Source of the DNA: Ruminococcus sp.
GTDB lineage: Bacteria; Bacillota; Clostridia; Oscillospirales; Acutalibacteraceae
DNA length: 64,000 nucleotides
NCBI GenBank assembly: GCA_023665555.1
Contig: JAMPDR010000001.1
Span: 79,106 to 143,105, forward strand
Direction of reading: 5' to 3'
Shown here: one piece after another, positions 54,501 to 63,889 of the stretch
Layout: every line of letters starts with the position of its first letter
Numbering within the stretch: the stretch's first letter is position 1
Notes under the pieces: generated by a model
What the model was told of the DNA's origin: nothing
The model's database searches: none
What the model saw: only the letters and a program-made list of their open reading frames with translations
Made by a program: the position numbers and the translations under genes

Positions 54501-55164
54501 CATCGGCAAGAACAAGAAACTTCTGTGCCTTTTCGCTCTGTGTTTTAAGAGGTCCTATACGACCTTCAAGTTCTGCAAGAATATCCCGCAGTCTTATGAG
54601 ATTGTCCTCTGCCTGAGCAAGCCTTTTGAGGGAATCACTTCGGCGATAGCGATATGCAGAGATACCCGATGCTTCTTCAAGCATTTCGCGGCATTGGTTG
54701 CCCTTGCCTGATATCATATCAGAAATTCTGCCCTGACTGACCATAGAATATCCGTCACGGCCAAGACCAGTATCCATAAAAAGTTCATGAACGTCACGCA
54801 GTCTTACAGGTTTGCCGTTAATTTTATATTCACTTTCACCGGAACGAAAATATCTTCTTGTTACCGACACTTCATCTTCGTCAACACTTTTGATTGATCT
54901 ATCCTTATTATCAAGCCGCAGTGTTACCTGTGCAAAGCCGTATGCCTTACGAACGCGCGTGCCGTCAAAAATAACATCTTCCATTTTACTGCCGCGAAGT
55001 GACTTGGTTGACTGTTCACCGAGCACCCATCTGACAGCATCGGAAATATTACTTTTTCCGCTTCCGTTCGGACCGACAACAGCTGTTATGCCCTTGCCGA
55101 AATTAAGTGTTGTTTTTTCGGGGAAGGACTTAAAGCCCTGCATTTCAAGCGCTGTTAATATCAT
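51589..55164 (-). CDS. smc: Chromosome segregation protein SMC
   Basis: Encodes 1191 residues. The N-terminal Walker A is GPNGSGKSNISDAVRWVLGE (about 32-51), followed by coiled coil, a hinge (about 505-670, with GICGTVSQLI and NAGGSMTGGS), a second coiled coil and a C-terminal ABC signature LSGGEKGLSAISLLFAI with Walker B FCIFDEVEAALDD. It forms the bacterial condensin with ScpA and ScpB, whose genes are not in the window. Overlaps the radical SAM gene stop by four bases. Confidence 0.97.
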   Translation of the reverse strand: MILTALEMQGFKSFPEKTTLNFGKGITAVVGPNGSGKSNISDAVRWVLGEQSTKSLRGSKMEDVIFDGTRVRKAYGFAQVTLRLDNKDRSIKSVDEDEVSVTRRYFRSGESEYKINGKPVRLRDVHELFMDTGLGRDGYSMVSQGRISDMISGKGNQCREMLEEASGISAYRYRRSDSLKRLAQAEDNLIRLRDILAELEGRIGPLKTQSEKAQKFLVLADERKTLEIGLWLYNIDKLREELRKHEDNILVADGHYEQVEKDLAEIESQIEQAISAAQEITAKIDEVRLSISQKEEFASSVDSKCAVLENSIEHNKETIERINRDKNMSAETREQLEKEIAGEEKLIEQIKRIAAEKRQKLAQVEQKLESAKNEGSSLDRETATLSLDIANLTKQLADCRVNESTVQSSIEEIRSRSQFLALSLSQRESNITTLEDEKNKAATALKECEQQIISISNTVSGLTLIYDGRASKADKLKRQIDDLAFEAQHISSKAKMLEDLEKNMEGYSGSVKSVMKEASKGSLEGICGTVSQLISTDEDYAVAIETALGNAVQNIICKSDSDAKRAIAFLKRTGAGRATFQPINAVKGRTLDERGLDTCEGYVGIASELVDTDDDYRQIIASLLGRTVIAEDINYAVNIAKKYKYHFKIVTLDGQVINAGGSMTGGSQVKNAGILSRGMEIDRLNEKYNKIKADLDSMRLDYDKLDKSLAAEEAKLTKAKNELAAYQEEKIRLEGEKRLADEQYMFAKQGMSELQSELDGLEKRIESLSLTYNEAKAQVEKLTAQIAENESRLEALDSQRDELSRSNESIQSKISKLRFDLHDADKDLQTRTQSMNLLKARLVSHEDRDKELDEEIEQIKLKNEQIRQEIVSLQQEAKRLREECETMKHNIVLLQKERADFEEKSGKLRTSERTKSAEREKLSGEKARLEERRQTMAAEYDETVNKLYDEYQLTKREAEQTAEKTSDPVGTRKRLVEIKNKIRSLGSVNVGAIDEYKEVSERYEFMSTQLSDVEKSKTELTKLISELTDKMSKQFREQFNKINTYFGETFKELFGGGKAEILLTDPTDVLESEIDIKLQPPGKNVKRLDSLSGGEKGLSAISLLFAILKVNPAPFCIFDEVEAALDDVNVTRYAQYVRRMTGNTQFILITHRRGTMEEADMLYGITMQEQGVSKLLELKTAELAEKLGITN

Positions 55165-56168
55165 CTCGTACTTCCTTGTATGTTTATTTGGTATTGTTTA
55201 TATGTATTATCCTGTTTGATTTTTACTTTATATCCCATTCGTTCAAGCTGTTTTATGTTCGACCTTGACTGCCCCACAAGTTGTGAAATATATCTTCCGG
55301 AAACAGTTACAACAATTTCGCCTTTAGGAATATCATCTTCCCTAAGCCAAGAAACAAGCCTTTCGAAATATATTCTGCTTTCGCACAGTTCACGAAACGC
55401 GGGATGATATGCTCCGGCAAGATATCCCTCTTCAACCGAACCGCCTGAGTGAAGTCCCAACCGTATCACCTTAATGCCTGCATCATGGAACATTCCAAGC
55501 AGTTTACTGCAAAGGGCAACTGCTTCATCAAGAGTCTGCGGCTTATATTCGCCATTCATATAAAGAGCGGCTAAATGAGTGTTTTCAAGCACAATTGTGG
55601 GATATATTCTTGCGGTATCAGGCTTTAGCGCAATCAACTTTTCAGCTGTTTGGATTGCGGTATTATCATCATCGCCGTATAATCCTGTCATCATCTGAAC
55701 ACCGAATTCAAAGCCATACTTCTTAATAAGAGCAGCCGCATCTATAATGCTTTGAGAACCATGCCCTCTGCCATTAAGCATAAGAACCTTATCAGACATG
55801 CTTTGACAGCCGAGTTCAATTGAACTTACACCATAGACTGAAAGCAGTGACAAAATCTCCTCATCAATACAATCAGGTCTTGTTGATATTCTTATCCCCT
55901 TGAAAAGGCCACTCTTAACATATTGATATCCAGCCTCAAGAAGTGACACCATATACCCACGTTCAATTGCCGTAAAGCTGCCGCCGAAAAAAGCAATTTC
56001 GCCGTCTGCTGAATCAAAGTTTCCTTTAAGTGCAGTTTCAACTGCCGCATGAACATCATCGGCAGTCAGTCTTTTCACTGAGCCTGAGATTGTTTTTTGG
56101 TTACAAAAACTGCATCTGTGAGGACATCCCTCGTCAGGCACAAACAACGCAACATTCACATGCTTCAC
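55161..56168 (-). CDS. Radical SAM protein (Elp3-like)
   Basis: Encodes 335 residues. The cluster motif CPHRCSFCNQ (about 15-24, Cx3Cx2C) defines a radical SAM enzyme. The sections FFGGSFTAIERGYM, STRPDCIDEEIL and IELGCQSM are typical of the Elp3-like core without acetyltransferase domain. Probably modifies RNA, but the substrate is not known. It sits between rnc and smc, as in many Clostridia. Confidence 0.85.
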   Translation of the reverse strand: MKHVNVALFVPDEGCPHRCSFCNQKTISGSVKRLTADDVHAAVETALKGNFDSADGEIAFFGGSFTAIERGYMVSLLEAGYQYVKSGLFKGIRISTRPDCIDEEILSLLSVYGVSSIELGCQSMSDKVLMLNGRGHGSQSIIDAAALIKKYGFEFGVQMMTGLYGDDDNTAIQTAEKLIALKPDTARIYPTIVLENTHLAALYMNGEYKPQTLDEAVALCSKLLGMFHDAGIKVIRLGLHSGGSVEEGYLAGAYHPAFRELCESRIYFERLVSWLREDDIPKGEIVVTVSGRYISQLVGQSRSNIKQLERMGYKVKIKQDNTYKQYQINIQGSTR

Positions 56169-56839
56169 AGTTTAACACCCATGAGTTCAAGCGCCTTTTG
56201 AGCCGCAGCCTGCTCTGCACTTTTTTTGCTGATTCCGATTCCGCTGCCGATTACATTACTGTTAAGGCGAACTTCGAACTCAAAACGTTTGTTATGGTCG
56301 GGACCGCTTTCACCAACAAGAACATAGGTTAAATGTTCATCAGGATTTTTCTGTATTATTTCTTGAAGTGCTGTTTTGTAATCGTTAAAACTCGGCTGAT
56401 TAGTTGCCGCCTTTTTGATGAATTTCAAAATGAATTCTCTTGCTTTTTCAAGTCCGCCGTCAAGATATATTGCCGCAATAACAGCTTCAAATGCATCAGC
56501 AAGAATTGACGGACGATTTCTTCCGCCGGTGTGCTCCTCACCTTTTCCAAGCAGTATGTATTTGCCAAGATCGATTTCCTTAGCAAAGCCGTAAAGCGAT
56601 TTTTCGCAAACGCATGCTGCTCTTCTTTTTGTCATCTCACCCTCCGGGAGATGGCTCAAATGATAGAAATAATCTGCACTGACAACTCCGAGAACAGAGT
56701 CACCCAAAAATTCAAGTCTTTCATTGCAGTCACGTCCGAGTTGTTTTTCGTTTGCATAAGACGAATGAGTAAATGCTGTTTCAAGCAAAGACTTATTTTT
56801 GAACGTATAGCCGATTATCTTTTCAAATTCCTCAAACAA
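56165..56839 (-). CDS. rnc: Ribonuclease III
   Basis: Encodes 224 residues. The catalytic signature NERLEFLGDSVLGVV (about 39-53) and DAFEAVIAAIYLDGG (about 112-126) hold the acidic metal ligands, and a C-terminal double-stranded RNA-binding domain (about 155-222) follows, ending with KSAEQAAAQKALELM. It cleaves double-stranded RNA in rRNA processing. Overlaps the radical SAM gene by four bases. Confidence 0.97.
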   Translation of the reverse strand: MFEEFEKIIGYTFKNKSLLETAFTHSSYANEKQLGRDCNERLEFLGDSVLGVVSADYFYHLSHLPEGEMTKRRAACVCEKSLYGFAKEIDLGKYILLGKGEEHTGGRNRPSILADAFEAVIAAIYLDGGLEKAREFILKFIKKAATNQPSFNDYKTALQEIIQKNPDEHLTYVLVGESGPDHNKRFEFEVRLNSNVIGSGIGISKKSAEQAAAQKALELMGVKL

Positions 56840-56841
56840 AA

Positions 56842-58155
56842 TTATACCTCCTCTTTTATCGCTTCTTCAAGTGCCGCCAATGCTCTTTCGGAAAGTGCGG
56901 CATAGCGCAGTTTTTTATCTCTTATTTTAGGCTCGATCGGCGGTAAAACTCCGAAGTTTGCACCCATCGGCTGAAAATTTTTAACTGATGAATCACTTAT
57001 GTATCTTGAAAGAGCACCTATCATAGTTGTTTCGGGCAAAACAATAGTTTCTTTACCTTGAAGTGTTCTCACCATGTTATATCCTGCCATGATTCCCGAC
57101 GCGGCAGATTCCATATACCCCTCAACACCTGTTATCTGCCCTGCAAAGAACAGATTCTTCCTTTTTCTAAAGCTGAAATCGCCGTTGAGAAGTCTGGGAG
57201 AGTCAAGAAATGTGTTTCTGTGCATAACTCCGTATCTGACAAAATCAGCATTTTTGAGGGCAGGTATCATGGAGAAAACCCGTTTTTGCTCTCCGAACTT
57301 AAGATTCGTTTGAAAGCCTACAAGATTATACATTGTTCCGTTTGCATTCTCTTTGCGAAGTTGTAAAACTGCCCACGGTCTGTGACCGGTTTTAGGGTCA
57401 CGAAGTCCGACAGGCTTAAGAGGGCCGAAACGCATCGTGTCAGCACCCCTTGATGCCATAACCTCAATCGGCATGCAGCCTTCATACACATCCTTACGTT
57501 TATCAAACGAATGAAGATCGGCACTTTCAGCTGAAACAAGTGCAGCATAAAAAGCTTCATATTCCTCTTTATTCATAGGACAATTGATATAATCATCGTC
57601 ACCGCCCCTGTCATATCTTGATGCAGTAAAGGCAGATTCCATGTTAATGCTTTCCGCGGTCACTATCGGTGCAGCAGCATCAAAGAAATGAAGTCCTTCG
57701 CCGCAAAGAGCGGAAATATCTTCACTCAATGCATCACTTGCAAGAGGTCCTGCGGCAACTATAACATTTCCATTAGGGATTGCCGTCATTTCCTGCCTAA
57801 CCACATTTATAAGCGGATGCGATTCGATTTTTTCACTAATCAAAGCAGAAAATCTATCTCTGTCAACCGCAAGCGCACCTCCTGCCGCAACTTCACAATG
57901 CGGCGCACACTGCATACACAGCGAACCCATTCGGCGCATCTCCTCTTTAAGAAGTCCTGCGGCAGACTCCAGCCTTTTTGCTTTAAGAGAGTTCGAGCAC
58001 ACAAGTTCCGCAAAAGTCGGAAGATGATGAGCAGGGCTGTATTTTGTTGGCTTCATTTCATAAAGAACCACTTCGATTCCTGCTTCAGCAAGCTGCCAAG
58101 CCGCCTCAACTCCCGCAAGTCCCGCGCCTATTACTGTTACAGTTTCACTCATCAT
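56842..58155 (-). CDS. trmFO: tRNA (uracil-5-)-methyltransferase TrmFO
   Basis: Encodes 437 residues. The N-terminal FAD motif is VIGAGLAGVEAAWQLAEAGI (about 9-28), with CSNSLKAKRLESAAGLLKEEMR (about 54-75) and FFAGQITGVEGYMESAASG (about 336-354), all typical. It methylates U54 of tRNAs using methylenetetrahydrofolate. Lies next to topA, matching the gid-topA order in Bacillus, and the start has GGAGTGA upstream. Confidence 0.96.
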   Translation of the reverse strand: MMSETVTVIGAGLAGVEAAWQLAEAGIEVVLYEMKPTKYSPAHHLPTFAELVCSNSLKAKRLESAAGLLKEEMRRMGSLCMQCAPHCEVAAGGALAVDRDRFSALISEKIESHPLINVVRQEMTAIPNGNVIVAAGPLASDALSEDISALCGEGLHFFDAAAPIVTAESINMESAFTASRYDRGGDDDYINCPMNKEEYEAFYAALVSAESADLHSFDKRKDVYEGCMPIEVMASRGADTMRFGPLKPVGLRDPKTGHRPWAVLQLRKENANGTMYNLVGFQTNLKFGEQKRVFSMIPALKNADFVRYGVMHRNTFLDSPRLLNGDFSFRKRKNLFFAGQITGVEGYMESAASGIMAGYNMVRTLQGKETIVLPETTMIGALSRYISDSSVKNFQPMGANFGVLPPIEPKIRDKKLRYAALSERALAALEEAIKEEV

Positions 58156-58197
58156 CTCACTCCTTATTATTCCTACAATACATTTTCATGCCGCGGT

Positions 58198-60306
58198 TTA
58201 ACCATCGGCTTCCTTATTCTTCTTTCCGGATTTCTTGAATCCGCATTTTTCATCAAGGCAATGTGTTACTCCGCCGCGAGCCTTGAACAGCGACTTGCCG
58301 CAATTCGGACATTTTTCTTCTGTCGGTTTGTCCCATGTCATAAAATCACAGTCAGGCCAGTGGTCACAGCCAAAGAATACATATCCGCGCTTTGACTTCT
58401 TGGAAATAACTTTTCCACCGCATTTCGGGCAGGTTGCGCCGGTTTCAACAACATAAGGCTTCGTGGTTTTACATTCGGGATATCCCGGACAAGCGAGGAA
58501 TTTGCCGAATCTGCCGACTTTGACAACCATCATTCTGCCGCATTTTTCACACGGTATATCCGTCTGATCCTCTTTCAGCTGAATCTTGACTCCCTGCATA
58601 TCAGTCTTTGCCTTTTCCAGTGTTTTTTCAAAATCACCGTAAAACTCATGAAGTATTTTAATATAATCCTCTTCACCGCCGCCGACTCTGTCAAGATCAT
58701 CTTCCATCTGTGCGGTAAATTTGGTGTTAACAATTTTCGGGAACTTCTCTTTTAGCAGATTTGTTATTGTTTCGCCGAGTTCGGTCGGTGACAATTGCTT
58801 TGCCTTTCTTGTAACATATTCACGCTTGACTATTGTTGAAATTATCGTTGCATAGGTACTGGGTCTGCCGACACCGTTTTCTTCAAGCGTTTTGATGAGA
58901 GTTTCCTCGCTGTATCTTGCCGGCGGCTGAGTAAAGTGCTGATCTTTGACAAGATCTTTCCTTTTAAGATTATCATCAACAGCAAGACCTTCAGGCAGCT
59001 GCTTGCTCTTTTCTTCATCACCAAGATCATAAAGAACTGTGAAGCCGTCAAATTTAACTGAATATCCGCTTGCAGTAAACAGACAATATCTGCCCTCTTT
59101 TTCGTTCTCGCCCACGCCTTTTATTTCAAGTTTGGCGGTGTTTTGTATGCATTGAGCCATCAAACTTGCAAGGAATCTGCGCCAAATCAGGGAATACAGT
59201 TTATACTGCTCAGCAGTAAGGCTCGGTTTAACGATTTCGGGTATAAGTTCAACGGATGACGGTCTGATAGCTTCGTGACCGTCCTGCGCGTTACTTCTTG
59301 ATTTGAAATAGCGCGGTTTTTCGGGCATGTATTTATCACCATAGGTTCTTCTTACAAAACTGTCTGCCGCTGCTCTCGCTTCTTCTGATATTCTCAGTGA
59401 GTCGGTTCTCATATATGTAATCAAACCGACTGAACCCTGTCCTTTGATTTCAATACCTTCATAAAGTTCCTGTGCAATTTTCATTGTACGCTCAGCTCTG
59501 AAGCCAAGCTTTCTTGCCGCCTCTTGCTGAAGTGTTGAAGTTATAAACGGCGGAGCAGGATTCTTTTTTCTCGTACCTTTTTTCAGCACACTGATCGTAT
59601 ATACAGCATTTTCGAGTCTTGCAAGAATTTCGTCTGCCTGCTGTTCATTTTCAAGTTTAAGTTTACCTGTTTCGTCGCCGTAAAAAGCAGCATTTATAAC
59701 GCGTTTATTCGGTGCTGTAAACTTTCCGTCAATTGTCCAATACTCTTCCGGAACAAAGGCTCGTATCTCTTCCTCACGGTCAACGATCATTCTCACAGCA
59801 ACACTCTGAACACGTCCGGCAGAAAGGCCGCGTCTGATTTTCTGAGATACAAACGGACTGAGTTTATAACCAACGAGTCTGTCAAGAATGCGTCTTGCCT
59901 GCTGTGCATTAACAAGATCCATGTCAACTTTTCTCGGTGCGGCCATTCCGTTTTTCACACCTGTTTTTGTAATTTCATTGAATGTTACACGATTTGATTC
60001 TTCAAGATTCAATCCGAGCAATTCGGCAAGATGCCATGAAATTGCTTCTCCCTCGCGGTCGGGGTCGGTTGCAAGGAATACCTTATCACTATCAGCGACT
60101 GCCGCCTTAAGTTCCTTGACAAGGTTCTCCTTTCCTTTTACAATTGTATATTTTGCAGCAAAGTCATGCTTAACATCAACACTGAGTCTTGACGGCGGAA
60201 GATCTCTCACATGACCTTTTGAGGCCACAACTGTGTAGCCTTTTCCAAGATAATTCTTCAAAGTTTTTGCCTTTGAAGGTGACTCAACAATAATTAAATC
60301 GGGCAT
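58198..60306 (-). CDS. topA: DNA topoisomerase I
   Basis: Encodes 702 residues. The TOPRIM domain has VESPSKAKT (about 7-15) and DPDREGEAISWHLAELL; the catalytic Tyr is in GLITYMRTDS. Three C-terminal zinc fingers are visible (CEKCGRMM..., CPKCGGKV..., CPNCGKSL...). It relaxes negative supercoils. Preceded by AAGGTGAG and placed between dprA and trmFO, as in Bacillus. Confidence 0.97.
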   Translation of the reverse strand: MPDLIIVESPSKAKTLKNYLGKGYTVVASKGHVRDLPPSRLSVDVKHDFAAKYTIVKGKENLVKELKAAVADSDKVFLATDPDREGEAISWHLAELLGLNLEESNRVTFNEITKTGVKNGMAAPRKVDMDLVNAQQARRILDRLVGYKLSPFVSQKIRRGLSAGRVQSVAVRMIVDREEEIRAFVPEEYWTIDGKFTAPNKRVINAAFYGDETGKLKLENEQQADEILARLENAVYTISVLKKGTRKKNPAPPFITSTLQQEAARKLGFRAERTMKIAQELYEGIEIKGQGSVGLITYMRTDSLRISEEARAAADSFVRRTYGDKYMPEKPRYFKSRSNAQDGHEAIRPSSVELIPEIVKPSLTAEQYKLYSLIWRRFLASLMAQCIQNTAKLEIKGVGENEKEGRYCLFTASGYSVKFDGFTVLYDLGDEEKSKQLPEGLAVDDNLKRKDLVKDQHFTQPPARYSEETLIKTLEENGVGRPSTYATIISTIVKREYVTRKAKQLSPTELGETITNLLKEKFPKIVNTKFTAQMEDDLDRVGGGEEDYIKILHEFYGDFEKTLEKAKTDMQGVKIQLKEDQTDIPCEKCGRMMVVKVGRFGKFLACPGYPECKTTKPYVVETGATCPKCGGKVISKKSKRGYVFFGCDHWPDCDFMTWDKPTEEKCPNCGKSLFKARGGVTHCLDEKCGFKKSGKKNKEADG

Positions 60307-60375
60307 ATGCTCACCTTTTCACATTTTTATTTAAACTAAGAAGGTCTGATTAACTCAGGGACGTACCCAGGATTA

Positions 60376-61635
60376 TCAGCACTTAACTAAGTGGTATTGA
60401 TTGCCGCTTTGCTGTTCAACTGCGCCTGCCATTTCAAGTTCTGTCAGCGCAGTCAACACCTTTCTTACCGGCAATTCGCTTTTTCTTGTTATATCATCAA
60501 GCGATATCAATCCACTTAACATTAGATTATACACTAATTTGGCATTATTAGAAACACTTTCTGTGTCAAATTTTAAAATTTTTTTGATTTCTTTTTCTTT
60601 CTTATCATCTGAAGATAATTTATTCTGCGTTTTTGCAGATTTCTTTTTGGTTTTCTTCTTCTCTTCGGTTTCACCATAAGCAAACTTATCAATCAATTCA
60701 AACGGATTTTCTGAACCGACCATGTTAATTTCATTGATTGCGGAGAATTCATATTTATAATGCCCCAAAATATCTGCTGCACTGAAAACAGCCTTTGCTC
60801 CGCTAACAATCAGCTTATTTGAGCCGGTGTATGCTGCACTTGCAATATCTCCCGGAACAGCAAAAATATCACGGTTCTGCTTTTGGGCATGTTTCGCAGT
60901 GTTGAGCGTTCCGCTCTTTTCACTCGCTTCGATAACAACGATACCTCTTGAAATACCGGAAATGATGCGGTTTCTGATTGGGAATGTATATGGTGCCGCA
61001 GTTGTTAAGGGCGGATATTCAGTGATTGTTGCTCCGTTTCGTTCAACATTTCGGCGCAGTTCTTCATTTTCCGCGAGATATTTTGCATCATGTCCGCAAC
61101 CCATAACGAGAATTGTTTTACTGCCGTTATTTATCGCACAGCGATGAGCAACACTGTCAACTCCGAGCGCTCCGCCGCTGACAATTACAGTGCTTTCACG
61201 TGCAAGACCGGTTGCAATCTTTTCAGCAGCCTGCTTTCCGTATTCTGTCATCTTTCTCGTTCCGATTACACCGATGGTTATTTCCTCATTAACACAAGAA
61301 ATATCCCCACGTACAAAAAGCACCGCAGGATAATCTATGGTTTGCTTGAGCAAAATAGGATAGTTTTCATCATCAGGTGTAATTATATCAACATTTCTGC
61401 TTTGACAGTCCTTTATAATACTTTCACCGAAGGACAGCGGAGTATTCTTCATGCTGTCAATTTTTTGCGGTCTTAATTCAAATGTCGCATTGCCGAAAAG
61501 TTCTGATGTTCGCCATTCAAACTCACCTGCATTATAAATTTCGCGAGCCGAACCGAAGTATCTGACCAACTCACGAATATTTGCTTTGACCCCAAGACTT
61601 TTCTGAAGCCATAGCCAGTAAAGAGCGTTTTTCAT
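60376..61635 (-). CDS. dprA: DNA-processing protein DprA
   Basis: Encodes 419 residues from MKNALYWLW at 61635, where AGGAGG lies nine bases upstream. The Rossmann-like core contains GVIGTRKMTEYG (about 129-140), VSGGALGVDSVAHRCAI and EYPPLTTAAPYTFPIRNRIISGIS (about 213-236). The C-terminal winged-helix-like domain is the RPA-like extension (LDDITRKSELPVRKVLTALTELEM). It loads RecA on transforming single-stranded DNA. It is followed by topA. Confidence 0.96.
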   Translation of the reverse strand: MKNALYWLWLQKSLGVKANIRELVRYFGSAREIYNAGEFEWRTSELFGNATFELRPQKIDSMKNTPLSFGESIIKDCQSRNVDIITPDDENYPILLKQTIDYPAVLFVRGDISCVNEEITIGVIGTRKMTEYGKQAAEKIATGLARESTVIVSGGALGVDSVAHRCAINNGSKTILVMGCGHDAKYLAENEELRRNVERNGATITEYPPLTTAAPYTFPIRNRIISGISRGIVVIEASEKSGTLNTAKHAQKQNRDIFAVPGDIASAAYTGSNKLIVSGAKAVFSAADILGHYKYEFSAINEINMVGSENPFELIDKFAYGETEEKKKTKKKSAKTQNKLSSDDKKEKEIKKILKFDTESVSNNAKLVYNLMLSGLISLDDITRKSELPVRKVLTALTELEMAGAVEQQSGNQYHLVKC

Positions 61636-61639
61636 ATCA

Positions 61640-62434
61640 TCAGACCTCCTCACCGCGCATCATCTCCCACATCGTCACAGCCGCCGCCATTGATGCGTTC
61701 AATGATTCTGCCCGACCAAGCATCTGAATCGTAATTTTCTTGCAAACCTTAAATATTTCATCAGTAACACCGTTGGCCTCATTTCCGATTACGGCAATAA
61801 CACCTCCGCTCATATCAGCGTCGGTAATTTTAACAGCATTGGCATCTGGTGTTGTTGCGTATATTTTCATGCCATTCTCACCGCTTCTGATTAAAAGAGA
61901 TGCAAGATTAGTTGTTCTGATAACCGGAAGTCGCAAAAGCGAACCCATTGATGCCCTTTGAGCCTTTGGATTATAGATATCGCAACCATTTTCAACAATT
62001 GCACCGCTGATTCCCAACGCTTCAGCTGTTCTGCATATCGCGCCGAGGTTTGCAGGGTCTTGAATATTTTCAAGTGCAATATATTTACCATTCGGTGATA
62101 TCATACCTTCATCTATTTCCGGAAGTGTTTTGCAAACGCAGAATACTCCCTGACTGTTTTCGGTTGAAGAAAGTTTTGCGCAAACAGATTGAGATATTTC
62201 AAAAGCCTCATGGCTTTTTTTAATGAGATTTTCAATATCCGCTTGATTTTTTTTGAAAGCGCTATCAGTGAAAAATACCCATTTGATTTCAGTAAGCGTT
62301 CTTGCCGCATCACAACAAAGCCTTAGTCCCTCAAGAATAAATTCTCCGCATTCTCTGCGAATTTTTGAGGATGACGAAAGCTTAACGGCATATTTGATTT
62401 TTTCATTTACAGGACTGTTTATTGAAGTATACAT
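61640..62434 (-). CDS. TrmH/SpoU-family RNA 2'-O-methyltransferase
   Basis: Encodes 264 residues. The SPOUT motifs are ENIQDPANLGAICRTAEALGI (about 126-146), VIGNEANGVTDEIFKVC and the knot-forming IQMLGRAESLNASMAAAVTMWEM (about 234-256). It methylates a ribose in rRNA or tRNA; the exact site is not predicted. Four bases before dprA and probably the first gene of that operon. Confidence 0.92.
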   Translation of the reverse strand: MYTSINSPVNEKIKYAVKLSSSSKIRRECGEFILEGLRLCCDAARTLTEIKWVFFTDSAFKKNQADIENLIKKSHEAFEISQSVCAKLSSTENSQGVFCVCKTLPEIDEGMISPNGKYIALENIQDPANLGAICRTAEALGISGAIVENGCDIYNPKAQRASMGSLLRLPVIRTTNLASLLIRSGENGMKIYATTPDANAVKITDADMSGGVIAVIGNEANGVTDEIFKVCKKITIQMLGRAESLNASMAAAVTMWEMMRGEEV

Positions 62435-62483
62435 ATCTTTCCCTCAATTATGCAATGAGTTTTAGAGCGCCCCCCATAACAAA

Positions 62484-62519
62484 AAGCAAAAACACGTCCG
62501 AGAGAATTTTCTCGGACGC
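62484..62519 (-). terminator. Terminator behind the infC-rpmI-rplT operon
   Basis: CGTCCGAGA (62496-62504) pairs with TCTCGGACG (62511-62519). On the minus strand the hairpin is followed by TGTTTTTGCTTTTTG. Confidence 0.85.
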
Positions 62520-62531
62520 ATAAGAACAAAA

Positions 62532-62885
62532 TTAAAGAGCTGCTTTTGCTTGTTCAACAAGAGCTGTGAAAGCTACAGGATCAGCAATTGCAATTTCTGA
62601 AAGCATCTTTCTGTTAAGTGTGATGCCTGCCTTCTTAAGGCCGTTAATGAATGTTGAATAGTTTGTGCCGTTAGCTTTGCAAGCGGCTGAAATTCTTGTG
62701 ATCCAAAGACGACGGAAATCACGCTTTTTCTGCTTTCTGCCGATATATGCATAGTTACCTGACTTCATAACAGCCTGTTTTGCTGTTTTGAAGAGGCTGT
62801 GCTTTGAACCATAATAGCCCTTTGCGAGTTTTAAAACTTTATTTCTTCTCTTACGAGTCATCATTGCGCCTTTAATACGTGCCAT
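62532..62885 (-). CDS. rplT: Ribosomal protein L20
   Basis: Encodes 117 residues. [19 protein letters not shown] (about 2-20), SKQ-like RKRRNKV and the C-terminal [21 protein letters not shown] motif identify L20. It is a primary rRNA-binding protein and in Firmicutes can act as a repressor of its own operon. Last gene of the infC operon. Confidence 0.98.
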   Translation of the reverse strand: MARIKGAMMTRKRRNKVLKLAKGYYGSKHSLFKTAKQAVMKSGNYAYIGRKQKKRDFRRLWITRISAACKANGTNYSTFINGLKKAGITLNRKMLSEIAIADPVAFTALVEQAKAAL

Positions 62886-62974
62886 GATTAAGTACCTCCG
62901 TTATTATAGTATTTTGTTGCGTGAACAAAAGCAATCACGCTTTCTTAAATTACATGCTGTAATCAGCGTTGTTC

Positions 62975-63172
62975 TTATTTATAAGGAACAAGACGTTTGA
63001 TTTGCTTTTGATTTGTTACGTCAGCAACAGCTGTCTTGCGAAGATTTCTCTTACGCTTTGTGTTCTTCTTAGTAAGGATGTGTGATTTGTTTGCATGGGC
63101 ACGAATCGGCTTACCGTTCTTTGAAAGTTTGAAACGTTTTTTTGCACCGCTGTGTGTTTTAATCTTAGGCAT
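62975..63172 (-). CDS. rpmI: Ribosomal protein L35
   Basis: Encodes 65 residues. [20 protein letters not shown] and the basic C-terminus with QIKRLVPYK are characteristic. It lies 90 bases upstream of rplT and 17 bases downstream of infC. Confidence 0.98.
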   Translation of the reverse strand: MPKIKTHSGAKKRFKLSKNGKPIRAHANKSHILTKKNTKRKRNLRKTAVADVTNQKQIKRLVPYK

Positions 63173-63189
63173 TGTTATTCCTCCTGTTA

Positions 63190-63714
63190 TTACTTTTTGG
63201 TCTTGGGTGCCAAGAACATCATCATTGATCTGCCTTCAAGCTTCGCAGGCTTTTCAATTGTGCTGAAGTCCTGACAAGCTTCTGAAAAATTGCTCATTGT
63301 AACGAGTCCGTTTTCCGGATGAGCCATTTCTCTTCCGCGGAAACGAATTGAAACCTTGACTTTATTGCCGCTTTCGAGGAAGCGCTTTGCATGATTAACC
63401 TTAGTTTCAAAATCGTGTTTGTCGATGTTGAGTGAAAGTCTGATTTCCTTAACTTCAACAACATGCTGATTTTTCTTTGCCTCTTTTTCGCGCTTTGTTT
63501 GTTCAAAACGATACTTGCCGTAGTCCATAATTTTACATACGGGCGGTTTGGCCTGAGGGGCAATTTTTACAAGATCAAGATCTCTTTCCTGTGCAATTTT
63601 CAAAGCCTCGTTCGCTGACATGATTCCGATAACCTCACCGTCGCCGGCAATTACTCTGATTTCCTTGTCACGAATAGCTTCGTTGATCTGCATTTCTTTG
63701 ATAGCGATGTTCAT
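63190..63714 (-). CDS. infC: Translation initiation factor IF-3
   Basis: Encodes 174 residues from an ATG at 63714, only three bases behind GGAGG. That short spacing and the N-terminal sequence ([20 protein letters not shown]) leave room for the real start to be a non-AUG codon a few codons later (for example ATC at 63708), as known for infC of several bacteria. IF-3 prevents 50S joining and checks initiator tRNA. Motifs [13 protein letters not shown] and SIRFRGREM fit. It is the first gene of the operon and has a leader of about 170 bases. Confidence 0.93.
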   Translation of the reverse strand: MNIAIKEMQINEAIRDKEIRVIAGDGEVIGIMSANEALKIAQERDLDLVKIAPQAKPPVCKIMDYGKYRFEQTKREKEAKKNQHVVEVKEIRLSLNIDKHDFETKVNHAKRFLESGNKVKVSIRFRGREMAHPENGLVTMSNFSEACQDFSTIEKPAKLEGRSMMMFLAPKTKK

Positions 63715-63751
63715 ACACCTCCGGATAATATTCTGAATGTTCACCATTCAA

Positions 63752-63802
63752 GCTGTTTCAAACAGCAAAATCAAAGCGTGAACAGAGCCTATCCGTTCAC
63801 GC
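63752..63802 (-). promoter_or_regulatory. Attenuator-like hairpin in the infC leader (L20-leader type)
   Basis: On the minus strand GCGTGAAC (63795-63802) pairs with GTTCACGC (63776-63783) and is followed by TTTGATTTTG, a terminator-like structure ahead of infC. A second palindrome (63752-63766) lies just behind it. Such leaders are known to bind L20 and control the infC-rpmI-rplT operon in Firmicutes. The exact family match is inferred from position and structure, not from a covariance search. Confidence 0.6.
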
Positions 63803-63889
63803 ACCAATACACTGAAAAACAGTTATTGACCATACGAAAACGAAATTTCGCAGGTGAGAACGCACTCTGCTCTACTTTGTTGTGTCAGT

